DNA from: Bog-473 sp963738135
GTDB taxonomy: Bacteria > Actinomycetota > Acidimicrobiia > Acidimicrobiales > RAAP-2
Direction of reading: 5' to 3'
DNA length: 64,000 bases
NCBI GenBank assembly: GCA_963738135.1
Contig: CAVTVK010000001.1
Coordinates: forward strand, 186,001 to 250,000
Part shown: positions 46,795-55,722 of the stretch, piece after piece
How positions within the stretch are numbered: the stretch's first letter is position 1
How the letters are laid out: every line of letters starts with the position of its first letter
Notes under the pieces: generated by a model
Seen by the model: only the letters and a program-made list of their open reading frames with translations
What the model was told of the DNA's origin: nothing
Database searches by the model: none
Program-made: the position numbers and the translations under genes

Positions 46795-47685
46795 TCAACC
46801 GAGATTGAAGTGGCCCGGCGCAACGGCAGTGATGAGCAGCGCCAGGACGACGAGCACGGCCACACTCCCCCCCACGGTGAGCACGAGTGCGATATGACGG
46901 TCCCGCAGGTCGCCGGCGTAGTCGTAGAGGAGACCCAGGAGACCCCCGACGGCCAGGCCGCCCAAATGGGCCCGCCAATCGGTGTTGCCCGTGAATCCGA
47001 GGGCGAGGTTGATGACCAACAGGAGGGCCACTGGTGTCACCGGCAGGCGGCGGCGCAGCCCAACCACGAGATACGCCCCGAGGACGCCCATAATGGCGCC
47101 CGAGGCGCCGATCCCCAGCTCGTTGTGCGGGCCCAGGAGGTAGGAACCCACGCTCCCTCCGAGCCCGGCCAGCAGGTACAGGGTGATGAAGCGGAGCTTG
47201 CCCACCAGCACCTCGAGGGCCGGGCCGACGATCAGGAGGGTGATCATGTTGAAGAGGATGTGCTGGAAGCTGGCGTGGAGCCACATGGACGTGAACGCCC
47301 GGTAGTACTGGTGCAGCGCGTGCACCCCGTCGGGCCACATGCCGTAGCGCCTCACGACGCTGGCATTGGAACCGAAGCCCTCGAGGAAGAACACCACCAC
47401 GTTGATGCCGATGATGGCGAGGACGACCGGCGTCGGGTTGGTGGAGCCGACCACGCCGGTCCGACCCCGGCTGGTATGGGTGAAGGCCGGGACGTGCCGG
47501 GAGCGCTTGGCCCCTTCGGACGTGCACTCGGGGCACTGCCAGCCGACCGGCGCCGCGATCATGCAGTCGGTGCAGATGGGGCGGTTGCAGTGGCCGCAGA
47601 GGACCGAGGCCGGCCGCTCGGGATGGCGGTAGCAGGGCGGGGGCGGTACCGGCTGGGGCTGTGACTGTGGCCCCGAGTCCGTCAC
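46795..47685 (-). CDS. rhomboid intramembrane serine protease with N-terminal B-box-like zinc region
   Basis: A 296-residue membrane protease. Cytoplasmic residues 15-60 hold a Cys/His zinc motif (CYRHPERPASVLCGHCNRPIC, CMIAAPVGWQCPEC). Six or more transmembrane helices follow with the HxxFNMI-type HILFNMITLL, the catalytic Ser in GASGAIMGVLGA and the His in AHLGGLAVGG. The GTG at 47685 overlaps the stop of the upstream TetR gene (GTGA). This zinc-region plus rhomboid layout is common in actinobacteria; substrates are unknown. Confidence 0.9.
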   Translation of the reverse strand: MTDSGPQSQPQPVPPPPCYRHPERPASVLCGHCNRPICTDCMIAAPVGWQCPECTSEGAKRSRHVPAFTHTSRGRTGVVGSTNPTPVVLAIIGINVVVFFLEGFGSNASVVRRYGMWPDGVHALHQYYRAFTSMWLHASFQHILFNMITLLIVGPALEVLVGKLRFITLYLLAGLGGSVGSYLLGPHNELGIGASGAIMGVLGAYLVVGLRRRLPVTPVALLLVINLALGFTGNTDWRAHLGGLAVGGLLGLLYDYAGDLRDRHIALVLTVGGSVAVLVVLALLITAVAPGHFNLG

Positions 47686-48242
47686 CGGATACCGGCCAGC
47701 AACTCGGACCGGACCAGCAACGCGACCTGCCCCGGGTCGTTGAGGTCCCAGCGACCCGGGGAGCTGATATAGGACAGCACCATCCGGGCGAGGAAGTCGG
47801 CTGCCGCGTCGAGGTCCGTGCCTTCCGCCATCCCGTGGCGTATCAGGTACGGGGTGAGGAACTGGGCGACCAAGGTGTGGGTCTGGTCCGCCTCCGTCGA
47901 CAAGCGGGGCAACAAGATCTCGGGCTCGGTGACCAGGACGCGCTGGAGCACCTCGTGCTCGAGCAGCGCGTGATGGGCGAACATCAGCCCGCGCTCCATG
48001 ACCTCTTCCAGGGTGTCGGCGTCGGAGACCTCCTGATAGAGCCGCAGGAAGAACCGGGAGAACTCCCACCCGACGACGGCGGTCAGCAGCTCGTCACGCC
48101 CGCCCGGGAAGTAGCGGTAGACCGTCGCCCGCGATACCCCGGCCTCGCGTGCCGCGTCCTCCACCGTCGTCTTCGCCAGGCCCCAGCGGGCGACGCAGTC
48201 GTAGGTCGCTTGCAGGAGCCGCTCCCGGACGTCGGGGTTCAC
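47682..48242 (-). CDS. TetR-family transcriptional regulator
   Basis: A 186-residue regulator with a helix-turn-helix LLQATYDCVARWGLAKTTV, DAAREAGVSRATVYRYFPGG and a helical effector domain. The GTG start overlaps the dapB stop and the stop overlaps the rhomboid start, so dapB, this gene and rhomboid form one coupled unit. That placement is unusual for a local repressor; its target is not evident. Confidence 0.9.
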   Translation of the reverse strand: MNPDVRERLLQATYDCVARWGLAKTTVEDAAREAGVSRATVYRYFPGGRDELLTAVVGWEFSRFFLRLYQEVSDADTLEEVMERGLMFAHHALLEHEVLQRVLVTEPEILLPRLSTEADQTHTLVAQFLTPYLIRHGMAEGTDLDAAADFLARMVLSYISSPGRWDLNDPGQVALLVRSELLAGIR

Positions 48243-49039
48243 AGCCCCAGCAACGCCTCGAGGCCCACCGTCACTCCGGGACGGCCGGGCACGGCCCGCA
48301 CGGCCAGCAGCACGCCGGGCATGAACGAACGGCGGTCGTAGGAGTCGTGGCGGATGGTCAGGCTCTGACCCGGCGCACCAAAGATGACTTCCTCGTGCGC
48401 CACGAGCCCGGGCAGGCGCACCGAGTGCACATGCACGCCGTCGGACGCCTCGGCGCCGCGGGCGCCCGCCAGCACCACGTCGGTCGTCGGATCGGGTGGC
48501 AACGGACCGCTCCCGGCCTCACGCCGGGCCGCCGCAATCACGGCCGCCGTGTGCATGGCTGTCCCCGACGGAGCGTCGCGCTTGGCGTCGTGGTGCAGCT
48601 CAATGATCTCGACGCCATCCATGTGCGGCGCGGCAATGCGAGACAGGTGCAGCAGCAGCACCGCCCCGATGGCGAAGTTGGGGACGACGACCGCGTTGGC
48701 GCTGCTTGCGCTCCCGGAGAAGTGCGCCGCCACGTCGGCCATGTCGGCGTCGGACAGTCCGCTCGTCCCGATGACGGCGTGAATGCCCTGCACCGCGTAG
48801 TGCGTGATGTTGTGGCGCACCGCCTCGGCGATGGTGAAGTCGACCACAACCTCGGCCCCGAGGTCGGAGAGCGCATTCACTTCGCCGACGATCGTGTGGC
48901 CGCACACATCGGCCCCGACATGGCCGGGGTCGATGGCCGCGACCAGCTCCAGGTCGGCGGCCTCCGAGACGGCGCGGCAGACCTCCTGGCCCATGCGACC
49001 GCCGGCTCCGACCACACCGACCTTCTGCATGGCCCGCAT
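48239..49039 (-). CDS. dapB: 4-hydroxy-tetrahydrodipicolinate reductase
   Basis: A 266-residue NAD(P)H enzyme, the second step after DapA in lysine/diaminopimelate synthesis. It shows VGVVGAGGRMGQEVCRAV, DFTIAEA, the catalytic region ELHHDAKRDAPSGTA and the C-terminal HDSYDRRSFMPGVLLAV. Starts at 49039 (MRAMQKVGVV) or 49030 are both possible. It is ten bases downstream of the M16 peptidase stop. Confidence 0.94.
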   Translation of the reverse strand: MRAMQKVGVVGAGGRMGQEVCRAVSEAADLELVAAIDPGHVGADVCGHTIVGEVNALSDLGAEVVVDFTIAEAVRHNITHYAVQGIHAVIGTSGLSDADMADVAAHFSGSASSANAVVVPNFAIGAVLLLHLSRIAAPHMDGVEIIELHHDAKRDAPSGTAMHTAAVIAAARREAGSGPLPPDPTTDVVLAGARGAEASDGVHVHSVRLPGLVAHEEVIFGAPGQSLTIRHDSYDRRSFMPGVLLAVRAVPGRPGVTVGLEALLGL

Positions 49040-49049
49040 GCGTTGCAGG

Positions 49050-50312
49050 CTACCGGGCGGCCAGCGCAGGTTGGTGGGACTCGAAGTCCCGCCCGTCGAA
49101 GGGTCCGACGGCGGTCAGCGTCCTCGGTGACCCCACCAACTCGGCCGCCACCGCCAAGACGTCGGACCGCTCGACCCGCTCGATATGGGCCAGCACCTCA
49201 TCGACCGAGAGCACCTTGCCGTGCAGAAGCATCGACGCGCCCAGACGGCTCATGCGGGCACCTGAATCCTCACCCGAAAGCAGCATCTCGGCGCGTAGGT
49301 TGCCCTTGGCGACGGCCAACTCCCGGTCGGTCACGCCATCGGAGGCCAGCAGATCGAGCTCCGCGTGCACGATCTGCAGGACCTCGTCGACATTTTCGGG
49401 TGCCGTGCCGACCACGACGGCCAGCGAGCCGCTGTCCTCGTAGGACGCTCGCTCTGACCACACCGAGTAGGCCAGTCCGCGCTGCTCGCGCACCTTCTGG
49501 AAGAGCCGGCTCGACAAGCCACCGCCCAGCGCGTGATTGAGCACCGCCAGCGCCCAGCGCCGCTCGTCGAAACGTGACACCGAGCGCATGCCGTAGACCA
49601 GGTGCGCCTGTTCGGTGGAGCGCCGAACAACGTCGAGGGACACGGTGTCGGACCCCGGTGCGGTCCGAGTCGGGGCGGCACCACCCGACTCACCGGCAAA
49701 GCGACGCTCCAGATCGGCCGCAACGGATTCATGGGTGCAATCGCCGGCGACGGAGACGACCATGTTGGACGGCCGGTAGTGCATCTCAAAGAAGGCGCTG
49801 ATGTCGCCTCGAGTAATGCGCTGCACCGATGACGCCGTCCCGAGCGTGTCCCGCCCCAACGGGTGACCCGGAAAGAGCGCCGACTGCCACCGCTCCCCCG
49901 CCAGGTCGGCGGGCTCGTCGGCGTGCATCAGGATCTCGTCGAGGATGACGGTGCGCTCCGCCTCGATCTCATCGGGCCGCAGCGCCGGCTGCCACATGAT
50001 GTCGCTCAGGATGTCGAGCCCGAGCGGCAGGTGCTCGGAGAGCAGCCGGACGTAGAAGGTCGTGTATTCCTTCGTGGTGAAGGCGTTGCAGTCCCCGCCG
50101 ACCTCGTCGAGCTCCTCCGCAATGGCTGCGGCAGAACGCCGCTCGGTGCCCTTGAAGAGCAGGTGCTCAAGGAAGTGCGAGGCCCCGGCGAGTTCGTCCG
50201 GCTCGTCGCGCGAACCGGTCCCGACCCAGTACGCGACCGCTACCGAGCGGACATCCGCCATGGTCTCGGTGACCAAGCGGATGCCACACGGCAAAACAGA
50301 CGTCTCAATCAA
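49050..50312 (-). CDS. M16 family zinc metallopeptidase
   Basis: A 420-residue pitrilysin/processing-peptidase-like protein. The inverted zinc motif HFLEH lies at 46-50, followed by LLFKGTERRSA and the distal Glu region AERTVILDEIL. The C-terminal half has GLAYSVWS and a second, inactive-like domain. It starts at a TTG (50312) six bases after the pnp stop. The pnp-M16 adjacency is conserved in Gram-positive bacteria; substrates are unknown. Confidence 0.92.
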   Translation of the reverse strand: MIETSVLPCGIRLVTETMADVRSVAVAYWVGTGSRDEPDELAGASHFLEHLLFKGTERRSAAAIAEELDEVGGDCNAFTTKEYTTFYVRLLSEHLPLGLDILSDIMWQPALRPDEIEAERTVILDEILMHADEPADLAGERWQSALFPGHPLGRDTLGTASSVQRITRGDISAFFEMHYRPSNMVVSVAGDCTHESVAADLERRFAGESGGAAPTRTAPGSDTVSLDVVRRSTEQAHLVYGMRSVSRFDERRWALAVLNHALGGGLSSRLFQKVREQRGLAYSVWSERASYEDSGSLAVVVGTAPENVDEVLQIVHAELDLLASDGVTDRELAVAKGNLRAEMLLSGEDSGARMSRLGASMLLHGKVLSVDEVLAHIERVERSDVLAVAAELVGSPRTLTAVGPFDGRDFESHQPALAAR

Positions 50313-50318
50313 CGAGAA

Positions 50319-52811
50319 TCAACGCCGACGCGAACGCCCACGCGAGGGCCGGCGATCGCCGCCGCGGTCACCACCGCGGTCGTTCCCGGCTTCGGCCGCG
50401 CCCGGGCCCAGATCGCCCAGGTCCGCCACCAACTCGGCTTCGAAGGCATCCTCGAACGACGACCCGTCGGCCGTCCTGGCCGGAGCGGGCGCCGAGGACG
50501 AAGAAGACGAAGGACGGGAAGAGGACGACGAGGACGAAGAGGACCCCCCGGCGTCACCGTGGGCCGATCCGTTCCCCGACGAAGACGAGGAGGATCCGGA
50601 CGACGAACCGCCGCCACCCTCGGGCGCCGAGGCCAGCGACAGCGAGACCTTGCCCTGCGGGTCGATGTCGTCGACCCGGACTTCGACGGCCTGGCCCAGC
50701 GTCAACACGTCCTCGACGTTGTTGATCCTCTTGCCACCAGCCAAAGACGACAGCTTCGAGATGTGCAGCAGGCCGTCACGACCCGGCAGCACGTTCACGA
50801 AGGCACCGAACTTGGTGATGTTGACCACCTTGCCGGCGTAGACCACGCCCACGTCGGCGGTCGGCGGGTCGAGGATCAGCGAAATGCGTCGCCGCGCCTC
50901 TTCGACCGCGTTGCCGTCCTTGGCGCCGATCGTCACCGTGCCCACCACACCGTCGTCGTCGACGGCGATGTCCGCACCGGTCTCCTGCTGCAGGGTGTTG
51001 ATGACCTTGCCCTTGGGACCGATGACCTCTCCGATCTTGTCGATCGGGATCTCCATGGAGACGATCTTCGGCGCGCTGTTGGCCACGTGGTCACGTGGCT
51101 CGGCGATGGCGCCGGCCATGACGCCCAGAATGATGAGCCGGGCTTCCTTGGCCTGCAGCAGCGCCTTGGCCAGCACGTCGGCCGGCAGACCGGCGATCTT
51201 GGTGTCGAGCTGCAGCGCCGTCACGGCGTCGGCCGTGCCTGCCACCTTGAAGTCCATGTCGCCGAAGGCGTCTTCCGAGCCCAGGATGTCGGTCAGGGTG
51301 ACGTAGGTGCCCTCGTCGTAGACGAGGCCCATGGCGATGCCCGCCACGGGGGCCCGGAGCGGAACACCTGCGGCCATCAGCGACAGCGTCGAGCCGCAGA
51401 CCGAGGCCATGGAGGTGGACCCGTTCGAGGCCAGCACGTCGGACACCACACGCAGGGTGTAGGGGAACTCCTCTTCGCCCGGCACGACGGGCAGCAGTGC
51501 ACGCTCGGCCAGCAATCCGTGCCCGATCTCCCGGCGCTTCGGACCCCGCATGAAGCCGGTCTCGCCCGTGGAGAAGGGTGGGAAGTTGTAGTGGTGCATG
51601 TAGCGCTTGTGGTCGACCGGCGTGATCGTGTCGAGCAGCTGGTTCATGCGGGGCATGCCCAGCGTCGTCACGTTCAGCACCTGGGTCTCGCCGCGCTGGA
51701 ACAGTGCCGAGCCGTGCGCGGTCGGGAGGAGGTCGATCTCGGCCGAGAGCGGACGGATGTCGGCAATGCCACGGCCGTCCACACGCACGCCGTCCTCGAC
51801 GATGCTCTTCCGTACCAGCTTCTTGGTCAGCGAGCGGATGGCGCCCTTGACCTCGCCCGCCCGGTCGGCGAACTCGTCGCCGAGGGCGGCACGGATCTCC
51901 TCGCCGGCAGCATCGAGCGCAGCGTTGCGCTCGGCCTTGCTCCGCACCAAGTTGGCCTTGGCGATGGGATCGGTGCCGACGGCCTCCACCCGGGCCCACA
52001 CGTCGTCCTGGTAGTCACTGAACGTCGTGAACGGGATCGTTTGGATGGGTCCCCGCGCCGCCGTGTAGGCCGCCACCAGTTCACGCTGCAGGTTGATGGC
52101 CTCGCGGATCCACTGCTTGGCCGCATCGAGCCCGGACGCCAGCACTTCCTCGGTCACTTTCGGGGCGCCCGCGTCGTAGTAGGACCATGACTTCTCGGTC
52201 CCTCCCGCTTCGACCATCATGATGGCGATCTCGCTGTCGGCGGCTTCGGTCAGCGCACGGCCGGCGACCACGAGCTCGAAGGTCGACTCCTCGCCTTCCT
52301 CGAACGTCGGGTGCGGGATCCACGCGCCTTCGGTCGTGTAGGCAACCCGGACGGCACCGATGGGGCCGTCGAAGGGGATGCCCGAGAGCATCAAGGCTGC
52401 CGACGACGCGTTGATCGCCAGCACGTCGTGTGGGTTCACCTGGTCGGCGCCGATGATGGTCCCGACGACGTGTACCTCGTTGCGGAAACCCTCCGGGAAG
52501 GACGGGCGCAGGGGACGGTCGATCAGACGGCAGGTCAGGATCGCCTGGTCCGAGCTCTTGCCCTCCCGGCGGAAGAACGAGCCGGGGATCTTGCCGGCGG
52601 CGTAGGTCCGCTCCTCGATGTCGACGGTCAGCGGGAAGAAGTCTGCCCCCTCCCGGACCGATCGGGCTGCGGTGGCCGTGGCCAGCAGGACGGTGTCGCC
52701 GATGCGGGCCACGACGGCCCCGTCAGCGAGCTGGGCGAGTTTCCCCGCCTCGAATGACATGGTTCGGTCGGTCCCGCTGATCGGGCCCGACACGGAAATG
52801 GCGTCAGCCAT
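50319..52811 (-). CDS. pnp: polyribonucleotide nucleotidyltransferase (PNPase)
   Basis: An 830-residue 3'-5' phosphorolytic exoribonuclease. Two RNase PH-like domains are separated by a helical domain (core marks: FFRREGKSSDQAILTCRLIDRPLRP, GLPADVLAKALLQAKEAR). KH (IDKIGEVIGPKGKVIN) and S1 (YAGKVVNITKFGAFVNVLPG) domains follow. A tail of about 110 residues, Ser-runs then acidic then Arg/Gly (RPSRGRSRRR), exceeds the usual length. A GAGGAG ribosome site precedes the ATG. It lies downstream of rpsO, the standard order. Confidence 0.95.
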   Translation of the reverse strand: MADAISVSGPISGTDRTMSFEAGKLAQLADGAVVARIGDTVLLATATAARSVREGADFFPLTVDIEERTYAAGKIPGSFFRREGKSSDQAILTCRLIDRPLRPSFPEGFRNEVHVVGTIIGADQVNPHDVLAINASSAALMLSGIPFDGPIGAVRVAYTTEGAWIPHPTFEEGEESTFELVVAGRALTEAADSEIAIMMVEAGGTEKSWSYYDAGAPKVTEEVLASGLDAAKQWIREAINLQRELVAAYTAARGPIQTIPFTTFSDYQDDVWARVEAVGTDPIAKANLVRSKAERNAALDAAGEEIRAALGDEFADRAGEVKGAIRSLTKKLVRKSIVEDGVRVDGRGIADIRPLSAEIDLLPTAHGSALFQRGETQVLNVTTLGMPRMNQLLDTITPVDHKRYMHHYNFPPFSTGETGFMRGPKRREIGHGLLAERALLPVVPGEEEFPYTLRVVSDVLASNGSTSMASVCGSTLSLMAAGVPLRAPVAGIAMGLVYDEGTYVTLTDILGSEDAFGDMDFKVAGTADAVTALQLDTKIAGLPADVLAKALLQAKEARLIILGVMAGAIAEPRDHVANSAPKIVSMEIPIDKIGEVIGPKGKVINTLQQETGADIAVDDDGVVGTVTIGAKDGNAVEEARRRISLILDPPTADVGVVYAGKVVNITKFGAFVNVLPGRDGLLHISKLSSLAGGKRINNVEDVLTLGQAVEVRVDDIDPQGKVSLSLASAPEGGGGSSSGSSSSSSGNGSAHGDAGGSSSSSSSSSRPSSSSSSAPAPARTADGSSFEDAFEAELVADLGDLGPGAAEAGNDRGGDRGGDRRPSRGRSRRR

Positions 52812-52844
52812 GATGCTCCTCGTGTCTCGGGGGCATCTTCGTTT

Positions 52845-52900
52845 CTGGTTCCCAGTAGTCGACCACCTCGCACCCGAAGTGAGCGGCGACTGGCAGCCAG
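52845..52900 (-). promoter_or_regulatory. candidate structured 5' leader of pnp
   Basis: The rpsO-pnp gap can fold into a long imperfect hairpin: CGACT (52887-52891) pairs with AGTCG (52857-52861), with further pairing of CCAG (52897-52900) and CTGG (52845-52848). PNPase commonly controls its own leader, and an actinobacterial leader RNA called Actino-pnp has been described. Identity with that motif is not shown here; only position and folding potential agree. Confidence 0.4.
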
Positions 52901-52940
52901 GTGGCTGAAGACGCCCGGTTCTGTGGTGCTGCTGCTGCCG

Positions 52941-53198
52941 CTACCTTCTGATGCCGAGTCGGCCGATGATGGTGCGGTAGCGCTCGACGTCGTTCTTGCG
53001 GACGTAATCGAGCAGCCGACGGCGCTGACCGATGAGCTTCATCAGGCCGCGCCGGGTGTGGTGGTCCCCTTTGTGCTCCTTCAGGTGCTCCGTCAGGTGG
53101 TTGATCCGGCCGGACAACAGGGCTATCTGCACCTCGGGTGAGCCGGTGTCACTTTCGTGCAACCGGTACTCGGAGATGGTGGCCTGCGTGTCGGGCAT
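52941..53198 (-). CDS. rpsO: 30S ribosomal protein S15
   Basis: An 85-residue S15 with the conserved DTGSPEVQIALLSGRINHLTEHL and HHTRRGLMKLIGQRRRLLDYV segments that bind the central domain of 16S rRNA. Length is slightly short of the usual 88-89. It lies 129 bases upstream of pnp and 92 bases downstream of the ribF stop. Confidence 0.96.
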   Translation of the reverse strand: MPDTQATISEYRLHESDTGSPEVQIALLSGRINHLTEHLKEHKGDHHTRRGLMKLIGQRRRLLDYVRKNDVERYRTIIGRLGIRR

Positions 53199-53273
53199 GT
53201 AGGAAGAACCTCAAAAGAGCTTGTCGGAGTGTGGCGGGAACCTGCCCCAGCCGCCTTACATCGTAGCAGCCGC

Positions 53274-53287
53274 CCGCTGATCAGCGG
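53274..53287. promoter_or_regulatory. 14-bp perfect palindrome in the ribF-rpsO gap
   Basis: CCGCTGATCAGCGG is perfectly self-complementary and sits just after the ribF stop, upstream of rpsO. TACGAT follows within about 12 bases on the minus strand and could be a -10 element for rpsO. It may be a protein site or part of a transcription end; no T run follows. Confidence 0.35.
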
Positions 53288-53290
53288 TGA

Positions 53291-54244
53291 TCAGGACTGA
53301 TCGGCCGACGCCAGCACCCTCTCGGTGGCCTCCACGTCGGCCCGCATCTGGGCGATGAGGGCTTCCACGGACTCGAAACGCTGCTCGGATCGCAGGCGGT
53401 GCGAGAAGGAGACCCGGGCCGCCTCCCCGTAGAGGTCCCCGTCGAAGTGGAGCAGGTAGGCCTCCACCAGGACCGCTGCGGTGCCCGGCTCGTAGAAGGT
53501 CGGGCGGCGGCCGACGTTGATGGCTGCCCGGTGGAGAGAACCGTCAGGCCGCCGGAAGTGCCCGGCGTAGACAGCATCGGCGGGCAGGGCAATGTCGTCG
53601 TCCACGGCCAGGTTGGCGGTCGGGAATCCCAGCTCGGGCCCGCCCCGTCCGTCGCCGTGCACCACCGGGCCGCGCACCTCGTGGGGGCGACCGAGGAGCC
53701 GGGCCGCCTCCTCCACGTCGCCCTCGGCCAGCAGGGCCCGGATGCGGGTCGACGACACGGCGTTCCGGCCGTCACCCGTCAGGCCCACCCCGACCACCTC
53801 GAAGCCGTAGTCGGCGCCCAGGCGGCGCAGCAGCTCGACGTTGCCCCGGCGTCCGTGCCCGAAGTGGAAGTCCTCCCCAACCACGACCAGGCGGGCCGAC
53901 AACTGGTCGACGAGGACCTCCTTGACGAAGTCCTCGGCCGACTCCTCGGCCCGGGCCAGGTCGAAGGGGATGACCACGGTGCGGTCGACGCCGCACTCGG
54001 CCAGCAGCTCCAGCTTCTGCTCGAGACCGGTCAGCTGCTTGGGCGCGGACTCGGGGCGCACGACCGCGGCCGGGTGGCGGTCGAAGGTCACCACCACGGT
54101 GGAGAGGCCGGCGGACGCGGCCCGGGCCGACAGGTCGCGCAGGAGCGCGCGGTGCCCGAGATGGACCCCGTCGTAGGCCCCGATCGTGACTGCGGTTTCC
54201 TCACCGGACGGCATCGCGACCGAGGGTAGTCGGGCGTCCGTCAT
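53291..54244 (-). CDS. ribF: bifunctional riboflavin kinase/FAD synthetase
   Basis: A 317-residue enzyme that phosphorylates riboflavin and adenylates FMN. The N-terminal nucleotidyltransferase shows AVTIGAYDGVHLGHRALL, VGEDFHFGHGRRGN and SSTRIRALLAEGD. The C-terminal kinase shows GPVVHGDGRGGPELGFPTANL and INVGRRPTF. The ATG overlaps the truB stop (ATGA). Placement truB-ribF-rpsO is typical. Confidence 0.94.
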   Translation of the reverse strand: MTDARLPSVAMPSGEETAVTIGAYDGVHLGHRALLRDLSARAASAGLSTVVVTFDRHPAAVVRPESAPKQLTGLEQKLELLAECGVDRTVVIPFDLARAEESAEDFVKEVLVDQLSARLVVVGEDFHFGHGRRGNVELLRRLGADYGFEVVGVGLTGDGRNAVSSTRIRALLAEGDVEEAARLLGRPHEVRGPVVHGDGRGGPELGFPTANLAVDDDIALPADAVYAGHFRRPDGSLHRAAINVGRRPTFYEPGTAAVLVEAYLLHFDGDLYGEAARVSFSHRLRSEQRFESVEALIAQMRADVEATERVLASADQS

Positions 54245-55242
54245 GGCCGGCCCTGTTCGGTCTGCCCGGTCTGCCCGGACGGGGCGGACGGGGTGGCCAG
54301 CACCACGGCCGGCCGGATGCGGTCGCTGTCGGTCGCCTCGTAGACGGCCAGCAGGTTCCCCGATTCGTCGAGCATGGCCCAGGGGCCGTCGCCCACGGCG
54401 CCGAGCGGGACACGGTCGAGGGGCAACCCGGTGCGGATGGCGGCGGCGGCGTCCGGGGCCACGGTGACGGCGTCGAGGTCGCGCATGGCCTGCGCTGGAG
54501 TGAGGACCTGGTCGGGACCGATGGCGTCGAGAGGGCGCATGTCGGCGGCGCCGAACGAGCCGATGGCAGTGCGCCGGAGATTGGCCACATATGCACCCCC
54601 GCCGAGGAGCCGTCCGAGGTCATCGGCCAGCACCCGGATGTACGTCCCCGACGAGCACACCACCTCGGCCCGGTACACGCCGGGGCGATCGGGGTGCGGT
54701 GTCGTGTCGAAGCGAAACACCGTGACCGGGCGGGCCGGGCGTTCCACCTCGACGCCCTGGCGGGCCAGCTCGTGCAGCCGGCGGCCGCCGACCTTCACGG
54801 CCGACACCATCGGCGGGACCTGCTCGATCTCGCCGGTCAGCTCGGCGGCGGCCGCGGCCAACGCCTCGGGCGTGACATGCGACATGTCGTAGGTGGCGAG
54901 GACCTCGCCGGACGCATCGAGCGTCGACGTCGCGGCGCCGAGCACGATGTCCGTCGTGTACGTCTTGGGCAGCGCGGTCAGGAAGCGCATCAGTCGGGTG
55001 GCTCGGCCGAGCCCGACCAGCAGCACGCCCGTGGCGTCGGGGTCGAGGGTGCCGGCGTGGCCCACCCGCCGCTGGCCGAAGATGCGGCGGCACCGCGCCA
55101 CCACATCGTGGGAGGTCCATCCGGCCTCCTTGTCGACGACAACCAGACCGGTGATGTTCGCCTGGCCCCGACCATCCCGACCATCCCGCCCGTCCTGCCC
55201 GTCCTGCCCCGCCTCAGGGCCGGGCCCGGAATCCGGGCTCAC
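54241..55242 (-). CDS. truB: tRNA pseudouridine-55 synthase
   Basis: A 333-residue enzyme making pseudouridine 55 in the T loop of tRNA. It shows GLVVVDKEAGWTSHDVVARC, the catalytic Asp in GHAGTLDPDATGVL, and a C-terminal PUA-like domain. The N-terminus is extended by Gln/Arg-Asp-Gly repeats coded by 9-bp tandem DNA units. The GTG start at 55242 overlaps the rbfA stop. Confidence 0.94.
   Translation of the reverse strand: MSPDSGPGPEAGQDGQDGRDGRDGRGQANITGLVVVDKEAGWTSHDVVARCRRIFGQRRVGHAGTLDPDATGVLLVGLGRATRLMRFLTALPKTYTTDIVLGAATSTLDASGEVLATYDMSHVTPEALAAAAAELTGEIEQVPPMVSAVKVGGRRLHELARQGVEVERPARPVTVFRFDTTPHPDRPGVYRAEVVCSSGTYIRVLADDLGRLLGGGAYVANLRRTAIGSFGAADMRPLDAIGPDQVLTPAQAMRDLDAVTVAPDAAAAIRTGLPLDRVPLGAVGDGPWAMLDESGNLLAVYEATDSDRIRPAVVLATPSAPSGQTGQTEQGRP
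55171..55206. repeat. 9-bp tandem repeat in the truB N-terminus
   Basis: Two ACCATCCCG units are followed by two CCCGTCCTG units (plus strand), coding Gln-Asp-Gly then Arg-Asp-Gly pairs in TruB. Only the disordered region ahead of the conserved domain is affected. Confidence 0.88.
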
Positions 55243-55637
55243 GAGTCGCCGGCCGGGGACTCCCCCTCGTGGTCCTCGTGACCGTCATGGTCGGAGTGCA
55301 GCCCGCGCAGCAGCTCCTCCACCCGGGAGCCCGCCGCGATGGCCGGGTCGGCCCGGAAGGTCAGTCGGGGCGTGCGCTTCATCGTCATCTGCGCGCCCAC
55401 GGTGCGCTGCAAACGCACCCGCCGCTCCTCGAGCACCAGTGCGGTCGCCTCGTCGAGGGTGGCCAGGTACACGACAGCCGTCCGCATGTCGGGCGCCACG
55501 TCGACCGAGGTCACCGTCACCATGGGCAACTCGTCGGCGTCGGCCAGCCGCTCCAGCTCTTCGGCCAGCACCTGCCGCAACACCTGGTTGACCCGCAAGG
55601 CACACGGGTAGGTCGCCGTGCGCCGTCTCACAGCCAC
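55239..55637 (-). CDS. rbfA: 30S ribosome-binding factor A
   Basis: A 132-residue KH-fold factor needed for late 16S rRNA 5' end maturation and cold adaptation. It shows RVNQVLRQVLAEELERL, VTVTSVDVAPDMRTAVVYLA and MKRTPRLTFRADPAI. The last 25 residues are acidic and His-rich. It begins with a GTG at 55637, 85 bases after infB, within the infB-rbfA-truB-ribF cluster. Confidence 0.94.
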   Translation of the reverse strand: MAVRRRTATYPCALRVNQVLRQVLAEELERLADADELPMVTVTSVDVAPDMRTAVVYLATLDEATALVLEERRVRLQRTVGAQMTMKRTPRLTFRADPAIAAGSRVEELLRGLHSDHDGHEDHEGESPAGDS

Positions 55638-55722
55638 AACCTCAACTCCTCAGATCAGTGCAGCTCGACCCGGCCCCGGCCCGAACGGGGGCCGAGGCGC
55701 TCGGGAAAGTCTGAAAATCGAA

